Shown piece by piece: positions 16,613 through 24,081 of a stretch of DNA of 64,000 bases (within the stretch, counting starts at the first letter, position 1; every line of letters starts with the position of its first letter). The notes below the pieces were generated by a model, which was not told the DNA's origin, made no database searches, and worked only from the letters and a program-made list of their open reading frames with translations. The translations under genes and the position numbers were made by a program. Source of the stretch: Acidimicrobium ferrooxidans (GTDB taxonomy: Bacteria > Actinomycetota > Geothermincolia > Fen-727 > Anoxymicrobiaceae); NCBI GenBank assembly GCA_020723485.1, contig DYIU01000003.1, positions 1 through 64,000 on the forward strand, written 5' to 3'.

Positions 16613-17230
16613 CTAGACCACTCCTTCCAGGGTCTCGCAGAGGAGTCCCCTCGCCCGGTGCCCCCAGGTCTTCGCGGTGTTCCGCGGCACCCCCAGCACC
16701 TTCCCGATCTCGGAGTAACTCAAGCCTTCCATATGGTGCAGTACGATTACCGCCCTGTAGTTATCCGGCAGTCCGTCGAGGGCATCCCACACGATGCCGG
16801 CCGTCTCACGCGACAGGCTGACGTTCTCCGGAATGTCCTCTTCCGACCCCCGCAGCTCGATCACCACGCCCATGCCGCCGCCTCCACGGGGAGCCTCCCC
16901 CGCCGCAACGGCGATCTCGACAGGCACGTCGGTGAACCTGCCCCTGCGCCGCAGGTGGTCGATCGCCGCGTTGGTCCCGATGCGGTAAAGCCAGGACCTA
17001 AAGGACATGCGCGTGTTGAACGTCTCGATCCCCTCGTACGCCCTGACGAACGTCTCCTGGGCCAAGTCCCTGGCCTCCTCTCGGTCTCCGACCATCCGGT
17101 AAGCGATGCTGTAGACCGGGCCCTGGTACCTGCGTACCAGCTCCTCGAACGCGGAGTTGTCGCCCTCCCGGCATCTCTTCACCAGGCGGACGTCCTCGCG
17201 CCCGTCCCGGGACAACCTCGAATTAGGCAT
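16613..17230 (-). CDS. ECF-family sigma factor (RpoE/SigW-like)
   Basis: This sigma factor of about 205 residues has region 2 motifs FEELVRRYQGPVYSIAYRMV and ARDLAQETFVRAYEGIETF with SWLYRIGTNAAIDHLRRR, and a region 4 helix-turn-helix (LSYSEIGKVLGVPRNTAKTW). The linker between the two is unusually long, with a glycine run (GEAPRGGGGMG). The ATG at 17230 has AAAGGAC just upstream and is preferred over ATG 17260. It is the first gene of the minus-strand run that continues into gpsA and the acyltransferases, so membrane stress may control lipid synthesis here. The stimulus is not visible. Confidence 0.88.
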   Translation of the reverse strand: MPNSRLSRDGREDVRLVKRCREGDNSAFEELVRRYQGPVYSIAYRMVGDREEARDLAQETFVRAYEGIETFNTRMSFRSWLYRIGTNAAIDHLRRRGRFTDVPVEIAVAAGEAPRGGGGMGVVIELRGSEEDIPENVSLSRETAGIVWDALDGLPDNYRAVIVLHHMEGLSYSEIGKVLGVPRNTAKTWGHRARGLLCETLEGVV

Positions 17231-17265
17231 GCCCGTCCTTTTTTCCCGACCTGTAAGCATTGCTC

Positions 17266-17294
17266 TATTCTTGCTATACGCAGACCCGTGTCAA
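17266..17294 (-). promoter_or_regulatory. Possible promoter of the sigma/anti-sigma/lipid operon
   Basis: A perfect TTGACA on the minus strand (17289-17294) is followed at 17 bases by AGAATA, a poor -10 box. Alternatively the operon may use an ECF promoter that I cannot recognise. Weak prediction. Confidence 0.28.
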
Positions 17295-17341
17295 GTGGTT
17301 TCAAATTCCCCGAAACAACCCGAAAACCTGCGCTGCACAGA

Positions 17342-17419
17342 GGGGTCAGGTCACTTTGTTGCGTTTGATGCTTCCGCTCGGTCGCACACCCTGAAAACGC
17401 AACAAAGTGACCTGACCCC
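17342..17419. repeat. REP-like inverted-repeat element, copy 2
   Basis: Perfect 25-bp arms (17342-17366 and 17395-17419; left arm begins GGGGTCAGGTCACTTTGTTG) flank a 28-bp spacer between the divergent sigma-factor and glpD genes. Both arms differ from copy 1 in matching positions, so pairing has been kept while the sequence changed. Unlike the other two copies, it lies between divergent genes, so a terminator role is unlikely here. Confidence 0.88.
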
Positions 17420-17502
17420 GATGTTGCATTATGATTGTTTCGTGGCCGGAAACGGGTACGTTTCCAGGGCCCGCCATGTGACACCACTGGAGGTGCAGAT
17501 AA

Positions 17503-19149
17503 ATGGAGAGATCCAGGGAAGACAACATCAGGAAGCTGAAGACAACGGGATATGACGTCCTTGTGATAGGAGGCGGGATCACAGGGGCCTGCATCGCCCG
17601 CGACGCGGCGCTGCGGGGTTTCTCGGCCGCCTGCGTAGACAAGAACGACTGGGCCTGGGGCACCAGCAGCCGCTCGTCCAAGATGATTCACGGGGGCATA
17701 CGTTACCTCGAGATGTTCGACTTCAAGCTCGTCTTCGAGGCGTGCCGCGAGAGGCGCCAGCTTCTGTTGAACGCCCCCCACCTGGTCTACCCGCAGCCGT
17801 TCTTCTTCCCCATCTACAAGGGAGACAAGAACGGCATCTTCATGATCGAATCCGGGTTGATACTCTACGACATCCTGGCCCTCTTCAGGAACGTGAAGCC
17901 GCACAGGATGTACCTGCACGACCGGGCCATGGAGCTCGAGGAAGGGCTCGACTCAGATACGCTGAAGGCAGCGGGAATCTTCTACGACTGCTCCACGGAC
18001 GACGCGCGCCTGACGCTGGCGTTCGCCCTGACCGCCCTCGACGACGGAGCGGACGGCGCGAACTACGTCGAGGTGACGAGCCTCCTCAAGGAAAAAGAGT
18101 GCGTGCGGGGAGCGCGGGTCCGGGACGTGCTCTCCGGCGACGAGTTCGATATCGAGGCCAGGGTCGTGGTCAACGCATCCGGGGCATGGGGGGACCAGGT
18201 ATGCGGCCTGGACGAGCCGGGAGCCCCGGAGAAGCTCCAGCTCACAAAGGGCTCGCACATAATGGTGCCCCGCGCCAGGGCCCGCACCCGGAACGCCCTC
18301 CCGATAGTCTCCCCCGAGGACAAGCGGATGATGTTCCTCATCCCGAGGGGCCAGTTCTCGCTCATCGGGACCACGGACATCTACTACCACGAGGACCTCG
18401 ACAACCCGTACGCGACCCGGGACGAGGTCGAGTACATACTGGAGGCCGCGAACACCGCGATGCCGCGCGCCCACCTCGACAAGGCGGACATCGTAAGCAC
18501 CTACTCCGGCCTGAGGCCGCTCGCCATGCAGGAAGGCGGCGAGGACGTGGCCGCGAGCGCCGTCTCCCGCGAGCACCGCATCTACGCCGGGCACTCCGGG
18601 CTTCTAACGATAGCCGGCGGCAAGCTCACGACCGCCCGCTCGATGGCGGAGGAGATGGTGGACATGGTAGCGCGCAAGCTCTTAAAGGAATTCGGCGTAA
18701 AGGCGAAGACCGGCTGCCGGACAATGAACAACCCGATACTCGGGACCCCCGCGCCCGACACGGTCGCCCGGGTCCGGGCGCTGTCGGCGAAGCTCAAGTT
18801 CGACGATGACGTGCTCACGGGGCTGCTGAAGCAGGGCACCGACGCTCTCAAGGTGCTCGCCCTCTGCGACGAAGACCCGGCTCTCGCCGAAAGGCTCGCA
18901 CCCGAGGCCCCGCACATAAAGGCTCAGGTGCGCTTCGCCGCCGAGAGCGAGATGGCGCACACGCTGGACGACTTCCTCGTCCGGCGCACCGAGATCTACT
19001 ACACCGCCACAGACCAGGGCCTCTCCGTCGCGGAGGAGGTAGCGCGCCTGATGGGCGAGTACCGCGGCTGGGACGCGTCGGAGCGCGAGCGCCAGGTGGA
19101 AGCCTACAGGGCCACCGTCGCCCTCTCCAGGCGTTACGCCGAGGGTTAG
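17503..19149 (+). CDS. glpD: FAD-dependent glycerol-3-phosphate dehydrogenase
   Basis: This 548-residue flavoprotein oxidises glycerol-3-phosphate to dihydroxyacetone phosphate and passes electrons to the quinone pool or another acceptor. The FAD-binding motif VIGGGITGACIARDAA is at about 21-36. The family stretch SSKMIHGGIRYLE is near 63-75, and the second motif IYAGHSGLLTIAGGKLTT lies before the C-terminal domain. Length is normal. GGAGGTG lies 7 bases before the ATG. Together with GpsA on the other strand the cell can move carbon both ways between glycolysis and the glycerol phosphate pool. It could have the anaerobic or aerobic electron acceptor; the sequence does not settle this. Confidence 0.92.
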   Translation: MERSREDNIRKLKTTGYDVLVIGGGITGACIARDAALRGFSAACVDKNDWAWGTSSRSSKMIHGGIRYLEMFDFKLVFEACRERRQLLLNAPHLVYPQPFFFPIYKGDKNGIFMIESGLILYDILALFRNVKPHRMYLHDRAMELEEGLDSDTLKAAGIFYDCSTDDARLTLAFALTALDDGADGANYVEVTSLLKEKECVRGARVRDVLSGDEFDIEARVVVNASGAWGDQVCGLDEPGAPEKLQLTKGSHIMVPRARARTRNALPIVSPEDKRMMFLIPRGQFSLIGTTDIYYHEDLDNPYATRDEVEYILEAANTAMPRAHLDKADIVSTYSGLRPLAMQEGGEDVAASAVSREHRIYAGHSGLLTIAGGKLTTARSMAEEMVDMVARKLLKEFGVKAKTGCRTMNNPILGTPAPDTVARVRALSAKLKFDDDVLTGLLKQGTDALKVLALCDEDPALAERLAPEAPHIKAQVRFAAESEMAHTLDDFLVRRTEIYYTATDQGLSVAEEVARLMGEYRGWDASERERQVEAYRATVALSRRYAEG

Positions 19150-19216
19150 AGGATACCCCCGCGCCGCGCCGAAGATAGACGGCGCATCAACTCGACCCGG
19201 CGGAACGGGGTGACAA

Positions 19217-19870
19217 GTGGACGGCGCCATCTTCACCGACAGGCTCGATGCCGGCAGGCTGCTGGCAGAGGCCTACCGCGGTCCGCGAGATGGAGTGGTG
19301 GTCCTTGGAATCGCCCGGGGAGGAGTCCCGGTCGGCTTCCCCATCGCGAAGCACCTCGGTGCTCCCCTCGACGTAGTCACCGCCCGCAAGCTTCCTGTAC
19401 CGTGGAGCCCGGAGACCGGCTTCGGCGCCGTCGCGCCGGACGGAAGCGTGGTGCTGAACGAGGAGCTGCTTCCAGCCCTGCGCCTGTCCCGCCCGGAGAT
19501 AGACGCCATCGTCTCCGATGTGCTGGCCGAGGTGCGCCGGCGCGAGAAGGTCTACCGGGGAGACATGCCGCCCGCTCCCCTGGAGGACAGGAACGTCATC
19601 CTCGCAGACGACGGCCTGGCAACGGGTTACACGATGATAGCTTCGATAGAGATGGCGCGTAACGCCGGGGCCGCCTCCATAACGGTCGCCGTCCCCGTCA
19701 GCCCTGCCGACACCGCCCGCCGCATCGAGCCTATGGTGGACAAGCTGCTGCTCATCCACGTCGCGCATACCTACTCTTTCGCGGTGGCGAGCTTCTACAG
19801 GGACTTCCATGACATGGAGGACTCGGAGGTGCTGGACCTCCTCGAGGAGGCTCGGGCCTGGAGCGCCTGA
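19217..19870 (+). CDS. Phosphoribosyltransferase-domain protein
   Basis: This 217-residue protein has the type I phosphoribosyltransferase fold. LGIARGGVPVGFPIAKHLG is at about 30-48, and the PRPP-binding loop VILADDGLATGYTM is at about 117-130. The first part matches the COG1926 family of predicted phosphoribosyltransferases, which stand alone and have no assigned base. It starts with a GTG after GGGGTGA, 67 bases after glpD, and may share its transcript. The C-terminal half contains FYRDFHDMED, which I also associate with this family. Substrate unknown. Confidence 0.8.
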   Translation: MDGAIFTDRLDAGRLLAEAYRGPRDGVVVLGIARGGVPVGFPIAKHLGAPLDVVTARKLPVPWSPETGFGAVAPDGSVVLNEELLPALRLSRPEIDAIVSDVLAEVRRREKVYRGDMPPAPLEDRNVILADDGLATGYTMIASIEMARNAGAASITVAVPVSPADTARRIEPMVDKLLLIHVAHTYSFAVASFYRDFHDMEDSEVLDLLEEARAWSA

Positions 19871-19880
19871 GGTCCGGTTC

Positions 19881-20537
19881 CTAACGGGAGGGCTGCCCCT
19901 CCAACCTCGCAATAGAGAGGATACGCTTGCTCGCGGAGAACCTGGGGTGACACGCCATTAGGGTCACCCTCGGCTCACCCTCCTGCTCGAGGACGCTCAT
20001 GTCGTCGGGCTCGACTATGCGCTGGTCGTAGACCGTGTAGACGTGCCGACCGTCCGCCGTCACGAGCACGACCTCGTCCCCGTCCTTCAGCTCGTCTATC
20101 CTCCCGAAGGGGGCGCCGTACGTGGTGCGGTGGCCGGCGATGAACACGTTGCCCTCCGTGCCCGGGTACGCGGTACCGGGCACGTGACCCGGGCCGCGGT
20201 TCAGGTTTTCGCGGTCGTCCATGTCTGCAAGCTCCACCACTATCGAGTCAAGCCCGAGGCGCGGCACGATCAACCTCGCCACCGGCGCCCCGGCGGCTAT
20301 CCGGGCGGCCGTCGTGTCCGCCACGTCCAGGGGCGCGCTCTTCCACAACTTCCGCAGTTCCGCCTGCGCGCTGCGGGTGAAGTTGTCGGTGTATCGCACG
20401 TAGACAGCCACCCCGGCCAGCACCAGGATGCCGAGGACGAGCAGCGAGACGCCGGCTATGACCAGGTACAGCCAGGTCCTGGAGCCGCTCCGTTCTACTG
20501 TCCCTTCCTCTGAAAGTCCACTCGTTTGCTCTGTCAT
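19881..20537 (-). CDS. srtE: Class E sortase
   Basis: This 218-residue cysteine transpeptidase should cut a sorting signal and join the surface protein to the cell wall. It has a short cytoplasmic N terminus and one membrane helix (about 22-46). The sortase fold follows with the catalytic triad H136 (FIAGHRTTYG), C196 (TLMACHPRF) and R205 (SASKRILSI). The TYPGTEGNVFIAGH context and N-terminal anchor fit class E enzymes of actinobacteria. ATG 20537 is preceded by AGGA; a GTG at 20564 is possible. Its likely substrate, with an LPVTG signal, is the gene immediately upstream. Confidence 0.87.
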   Translation of the reverse strand: MTEQTSGLSEEGTVERSGSRTWLYLVIAGVSLLVLGILVLAGVAVYVRYTDNFTRSAQAELRKLWKSAPLDVADTTAARIAAGAPVARLIVPRLGLDSIVVELADMDDRENLNRGPGHVPGTAYPGTEGNVFIAGHRTTYGAPFGRIDELKDGDEVVLVTADGRHVYTVYDQRIVEPDDMSVLEQEGEPRVTLMACHPRFSASKRILSIARLEGQPSR

Positions 20538-20638
20538 CACATTCCTGTCACGAAGCCCCGGCACTCCGGCGCAGCGGCGGCCACTGTGATTTGGACGGCC
20601 GCGCCCGCGCGCGCGTTTCCGGGTCCTCGAAAAGCGAG

Positions 20639-20660
20639 GTCCCCCACTGCCGTGGGGGAC
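20639..20660 (-). terminator. Hairpin after the sortase substrate gene
   Basis: A perfect 9-bp stem with a 4-base loop (GTCCCCCAC-GGCA-GTGGGGGAC on the minus strand) follows the surface-protein stop by about 50 bases. It is followed by a small CTCGCTTTTCGAG hairpin rather than a clean T run. It may end or reduce transcription into the sortase gene. Confidence 0.45.
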
Positions 20661-20712
20661 CCCCCTGCTCTATCTGTCAGACCGCCCCTCACCAGGGAGT
20701 GACGTGCGTTTG

Positions 20713-22944
20713 CTATTTCCAGGTCCTGCCCGACACGGGACCGGGCGCGCCGTCCGGCACCGGGCGCCTCCGCCGCAGGAGCACACCTGCGCCGAGCAGG
20801 CCCAGTCCGGCAAGCACCGCGAGGCCCGCCGCGACCCTGTAAGGCACCTGGTTCATACCCGTGACCGGCAGCGTGCCGCTGGGTGCCGCGCTCGTCGGCT
20901 GCGGAGTGCCCGGGTCAGGCGGTGTCGGCGGGTTCGGCGGGTTCGGCGGCTCGGGATTTCCAGTGGGCACGTTGAAGAAGTCAACGTCGGCCAGTGCCTC
21001 GCCGGGGACAAGAGTGACGTCGACGCTCTCAGGCGATACTGCACTCATGTTGATAGGGACGATCTCCGAGACCGTGTATTCGCCAGCCTTCAGCCCCTCG
21101 AACTTGTAGGTGCCGTCACTGGCGGTCAGCGTCTCCATGGTCACCGTCTCGCCGTCCAGCGACGTCACACCTGTCAGCTGGATGGTCACGCCGGCCACCG
21201 GGACCTCGTCGCCGTCCGCGATGCTGTTCTGGTTCGTGTCTTCCCACTTGGTCCCGGCGATGGAGCCGAAAGGCGCGTTGCCGAAGTAGACAGTGGTCTC
21301 ACCCCCGGCGGCCACCTCCACCGTCAGGATTATCGGGGTCGTCGGGTAGTAGCCGGGGGCGGTCGACTCGTCGACCGCGACCACGTGCTCGCCCGGAAGG
21401 ACCTCGAAGCTGAAGTACCCGTCCGCGTCAGTGACAGCCATGTCCTCGCCGCCGTCCAGTATTATGCTCACGCCCTCGAGTCCGAGCTCGCCGGGATCCA
21501 TCTCGCCGTTCTCGTTGAGGTCGATGAACTTGTAGCCCTGGAGTCTCCCCTTCGTCCGGGCGTTGAAGAAGTCAACGTCGGTGACGTTCTCCCCCGGCTC
21601 GAGGGTGACGTCGATCGTTATGTCTGATGTCGCCTCCCAGTCGGCGGGGACGACCTCGGTCACCTGGTAGGTGCCCGCCTTCAGGTTCGTGAACGAGTAG
21701 GAGCCGTCAGCGCCGGTTACGGTCTCCAGGCTTACCGGATCACCCTTGGTGGTGGTGCCGGTGAGCTTGATGGTGACGCCGGCAAGCGGCGGCTCGCCGT
21801 CGTCCAGGTTGCCGTCCCTGTTCAGGTCTTCCCACTTGTGGCCCGAGATCGAGCCGTAGGGCGCGTTGCCGAAGTAGACGGTCTTCTCCTCGCCGCAGGT
21901 GACCTCGACATCCAGGGACGTCGGTGTAGTGGGGTAATAACCCGGCGCGGTCGACTCGTCCACCGCAACGGTATGGGTCCCTGGCATTACCTCGAAGCTG
22001 AAGAACCCGTCGGCGTTGGTATTCACCGAGTCGGCGCCGTGGTCGAGCACGATCAGGACGCCCTGCATCCCCGCCTCGCCCGGGTCCATGACCCCGTTCT
22101 CGTTCAGGTCGGCGAACTTGTAGCCCTGTATCTTGGCCTTGCGACCGAGCAGGAACCCGTCTTCCCCGTAGAAGAACCTCCACCAGCAGAACGGGTGGCC
22201 TATAGTCTGCGCCCAGACGCGACCGATGCGGACAGCCCCGTGTCCGGTAGCGAAGTACCCGGGCGGCGGCACCATCTCGAGGACGTAGTCCACGTAATCC
22301 AGCTCGCCGTTCCCGGCGGGCAGGTTGTTCCATCCGACCCACCCGTGCGAGTAACCGAACGGCGGCGGCTGGTAGATGCCGAAAGGCCCGTAAGCGCCCG
22401 GGCCGCTTACCGTCGAGCCTATGAACGTCCAGCTGGAGTCTGTTTCGAGCCGGTAGAGGTTGACGGTTACGCCGTCGAGCAGCGCGTCCGGACTCTCGTC
22501 GCCGACCCCGTTGCAGTTAGTGTCTTCAGAGACAAGCGCCTCGACGACGGCGTTGCTCGACCAATCGGCCTGAGGCTCGTCGGCCGGCGCCGGGGCGGCC
22601 AGGGCGTCAGCGGCCTGTTCGGCCGGCGCATCCGACAGCGGCATGAAGGCGGCCTCCGGCGGCTCCTCGCCCGCGGGAGCATCTTCCTCGGCAACCTCTT
22701 CAGCGGGAACCTCTGCGTCATCGAGCGCACCGGTCGTCTCCGCCGGCTCGGGCTCCTCGACGAGTTCCGGCTCCTGCTCGGGAGCGGGTGGCTCGACCTC
22801 CGGCGCCGCTGGTTCCGTCACCTGGGTGTCGGACTGCGGAGCGCCCGTGTCGTCGCCGAACGCGCCCAGCACGCCGGACGATACAGTCAGGAGAACGAGG
22901 AGCGCTATCAGCGCTAGAACCTGAAGCTTTATCGCCCTTCTCAT
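20713..22944 (-). CDS. LPXTG-anchored surface protein with four SdrD B-like domains
   Basis: This 743-residue secreted wall protein has a signal peptide at about 1-28 (LIALLVLLTVSSGVLGAF). A Pro/Glu/Ala-rich stalk follows to about residue 130. A unique domain with several Trp residues runs to about 285 and ends in HPFCWWRFFYGEDGF. Four B-like repeats of alternating type follow. They start GYKFADLNENG, GHKWEDLNRDG, GYKFIDLNENG and GTKWEDTNQN, each with the Asp-rich calcium-type loop and the GSYSF or GYFSF strand. A Pro-rich linker precedes the sorting signal LPVTG (692-696), a membrane helix and RRRR. The 20-residue tail after the membrane helix is longer than usual. The neighbouring sortase is the obvious partner. 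Confidence 0.88.
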   Translation of the reverse strand: MRRAIKLQVLALIALLVLLTVSSGVLGAFGDDTGAPQSDTQVTEPAAPEVEPPAPEQEPELVEEPEPAETTGALDDAEVPAEEVAEEDAPAGEEPPEAAFMPLSDAPAEQAADALAAPAPADEPQADWSSNAVVEALVSEDTNCNGVGDESPDALLDGVTVNLYRLETDSSWTFIGSTVSGPGAYGPFGIYQPPPFGYSHGWVGWNNLPAGNGELDYVDYVLEMVPPPGYFATGHGAVRIGRVWAQTIGHPFCWWRFFYGEDGFLLGRKAKIQGYKFADLNENGVMDPGEAGMQGVLIVLDHGADSVNTNADGFFSFEVMPGTHTVAVDESTAPGYYPTTPTSLDVEVTCGEEKTVYFGNAPYGSISGHKWEDLNRDGNLDDGEPPLAGVTIKLTGTTTKGDPVSLETVTGADGSYSFTNLKAGTYQVTEVVPADWEATSDITIDVTLEPGENVTDVDFFNARTKGRLQGYKFIDLNENGEMDPGELGLEGVSIILDGGEDMAVTDADGYFSFEVLPGEHVVAVDESTAPGYYPTTPIILTVEVAAGGETTVYFGNAPFGSIAGTKWEDTNQNSIADGDEVPVAGVTIQLTGVTSLDGETVTMETLTASDGTYKFEGLKAGEYTVSEIVPINMSAVSPESVDVTLVPGEALADVDFFNVPTGNPEPPNPPNPPTPPDPGTPQPTSAAPSGTLPVTGMNQVPYRVAAGLAVLAGLGLLGAGVLLRRRRPVPDGAPGPVSGRTWK

Positions 22945-23100
22945 TTTGCCCCCCTAAACAAAGAGCCCGACTGCATCAGCCGGGCCGGTTTCACCACTGG
23001 CTCGCCGCGGGCCAGGTGACCACATTGCAGCCCGCGGGTCATAGCTTCCCTCGCGTCCCTGAAGGGACCTCAGGGTCATGACTCTCTATATCTGTTTCAA
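22945..23100 (-). promoter_or_regulatory. Structured 5' leader of the surface-protein gene, unknown class
   Basis: The leader can fold into three hairpins in order of transcription: GTCCCT-TC-AGGGAC (23055-23068), an 8-bp GC stem CCGCGGGC/GCCCGCGG with a 17-base loop (23005-23037), and the attenuator-like hairpin at 22965. The bases between the second and third hairpins could pair differently. The AGGGGGG ribosome site follows the last hairpin directly. This layout suggests a riboswitch or protein-controlled attenuator. I compared it mentally with cyclic-di-GMP, cobalamin, SAM, TPP and glycine classes and found no match. Confidence 0.4.
22965..22985 (-). terminator. Attenuator-like intrinsic terminator in the leader
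   Basis: On the minus strand GCCCGGCTG-ATG-CAGTCGGGC forms a 9-bp stem (one G-T pair) with a 3-base loop, followed by TCTTTGTTT. It lies only 20 bases before the start codon, so it would stop transcription before the gene unless an alternative fold forms. Confidence 0.55.
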
Positions 23101-23261
23101 GGATAGTAATTGAACCCCTATGTCATATATCCTACCCGGTTACTCCCGATAGGCAATAAGTATGACTCATTTTCACCCAAATGGGCTACAACTACAAATA
23201 TAGAGGTAATATTCAGTTTCGTTCAAACAGCCGCCCACGCCCCCGGATTGAGCACTATTCT
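23101..23261. other. AT-rich intergenic segment
   Basis: This stretch is far richer in A+T than its surroundings and contains no open reading frame that I can support. It probably carries the promoter for the surface-protein leader: TTCAAT and TATAGA boxes 18 bases apart occur at about 23085-23115 on the minus strand, but both are imperfect. Confidence 0.3.
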
Positions 23262-23972
23262 CTATCCCGCGGCGGCTGAGCCCCGACGTTTTTCCAGGAG
23301 CCGACCGATGGCCGGAGAGGCGCCCTGCATGGGCGCCGGGCCGTGTCCGGGGAATGCTGTTTCGAGCCCGAGTTCCGCGAGCGCCTCCTGCGAAGCGGCG
23401 ATCTCTGCGAGGCTCTCGCTGGCGGAAAGGGTGGGCATGCCGGGCCGCCCGAAGTAGTTGGATACCAGGTCGCCCGTGAAGGCCCGCCGTCCCTCGGGGT
23501 CATAGTAGGCGACGCCTCCGGGCGTGTGACCCGGAAGGGCCACGACCTCGAGCCCCAGTTCCTCTATTGCTTCACCTCCGTGAACCGGGACGTCAACACC
23601 CGCGCACTCGCATTTCTGATAGCTTTCGAGAAGCCTGGTCGGAAGCTTCGCGAGAAACCTGCCGACCCTGTTGAGGTCGCTCGGGGGAGGTACTGGCTGC
23701 GAGCCCTCTATCACCGGAACGTCCGCGGCGCCCGCGACGACGACGGCCCCCGACAGTCTCTTGAGCCTGGCCAGGTTGCCGCAGTGGTCGAAGTGGTGGT
23801 GGGTTATCAGGATGAACTCTATGTCGCCCAGCGAAAGCCCGGCGCGCTGGAGCGCTTTGAGCAGCCTGCCCCAGCCGGCGGGCGCCAGTGTATCGACCAG
23901 CGCGATCCTCCTGCCCCTTATGAGGTAGGCGTTCACGATGCCGCTCCTGATGACGTCGACGTCGAATCGCAT
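23262..23972 (-). CDS. Metallo-beta-lactamase-fold hydrolase
   Basis: This 236-residue hydrolase with a binuclear metal site has the motif THHHFDH (H58, H60, D62, H63). Further ligands sit in LPGHTPGG (about 150-157), AFTGDLV (about 167) and FPGHGPAP (about 209). This is the glyoxalase II-like group, which cleaves thioesters, lactones or phosphodiesters; the substrate cannot be predicted. The ATG has GGGGAGGACG upstream. It is transcribed away from the L,D-transpeptidase gene and looks like a single-gene unit. Confidence 0.84.
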   Translation of the reverse strand: MRFDVDVIRSGIVNAYLIRGRRIALVDTLAPAGWGRLLKALQRAGLSLGDIEFILITHHHFDHCGNLARLKRLSGAVVVAGAADVPVIEGSQPVPPPSDLNRVGRFLAKLPTRLLESYQKCECAGVDVPVHGGEAIEELGLEVVALPGHTPGGVAYYDPEGRRAFTGDLVSNYFGRPGMPTLSASESLAEIAASQEALAELGLETAFPGHGPAPMQGASPAIGRLLEKRRGSAAAG

Positions 23973-24013
23973 TTTCGTCCTCCCCGCGAGAGTCTCCCTG
24001 GAATGCTTCTGAT

Positions 24014-24019
24014 ATTATA
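24014..24019 (-). promoter_or_regulatory. Possible -10 box for the metallo-hydrolase gene
   Basis: A perfect TATAAT on the minus strand lies about 42 bases upstream of the ATG at 23972, in an AT-rich divergent intergenic region. No good -35 box is seen at 16-18 bases. Confidence 0.35.
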
Positions 24020-24081
24020 GGTTTTTGTCGAAACAAGATACGTGAAACTCGTTTGGATACTGTTCGAACGGAGAACCTGAG

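Noticed and set aside
22945-23100. Known riboswitch (cyclic-di-GMP or cobalamin)
   Set aside because: The conserved GCAAAGCC and GCAAACC blocks of cyclic-di-GMP class I, and the cobalamin box, are missing. Only the general layout fits.
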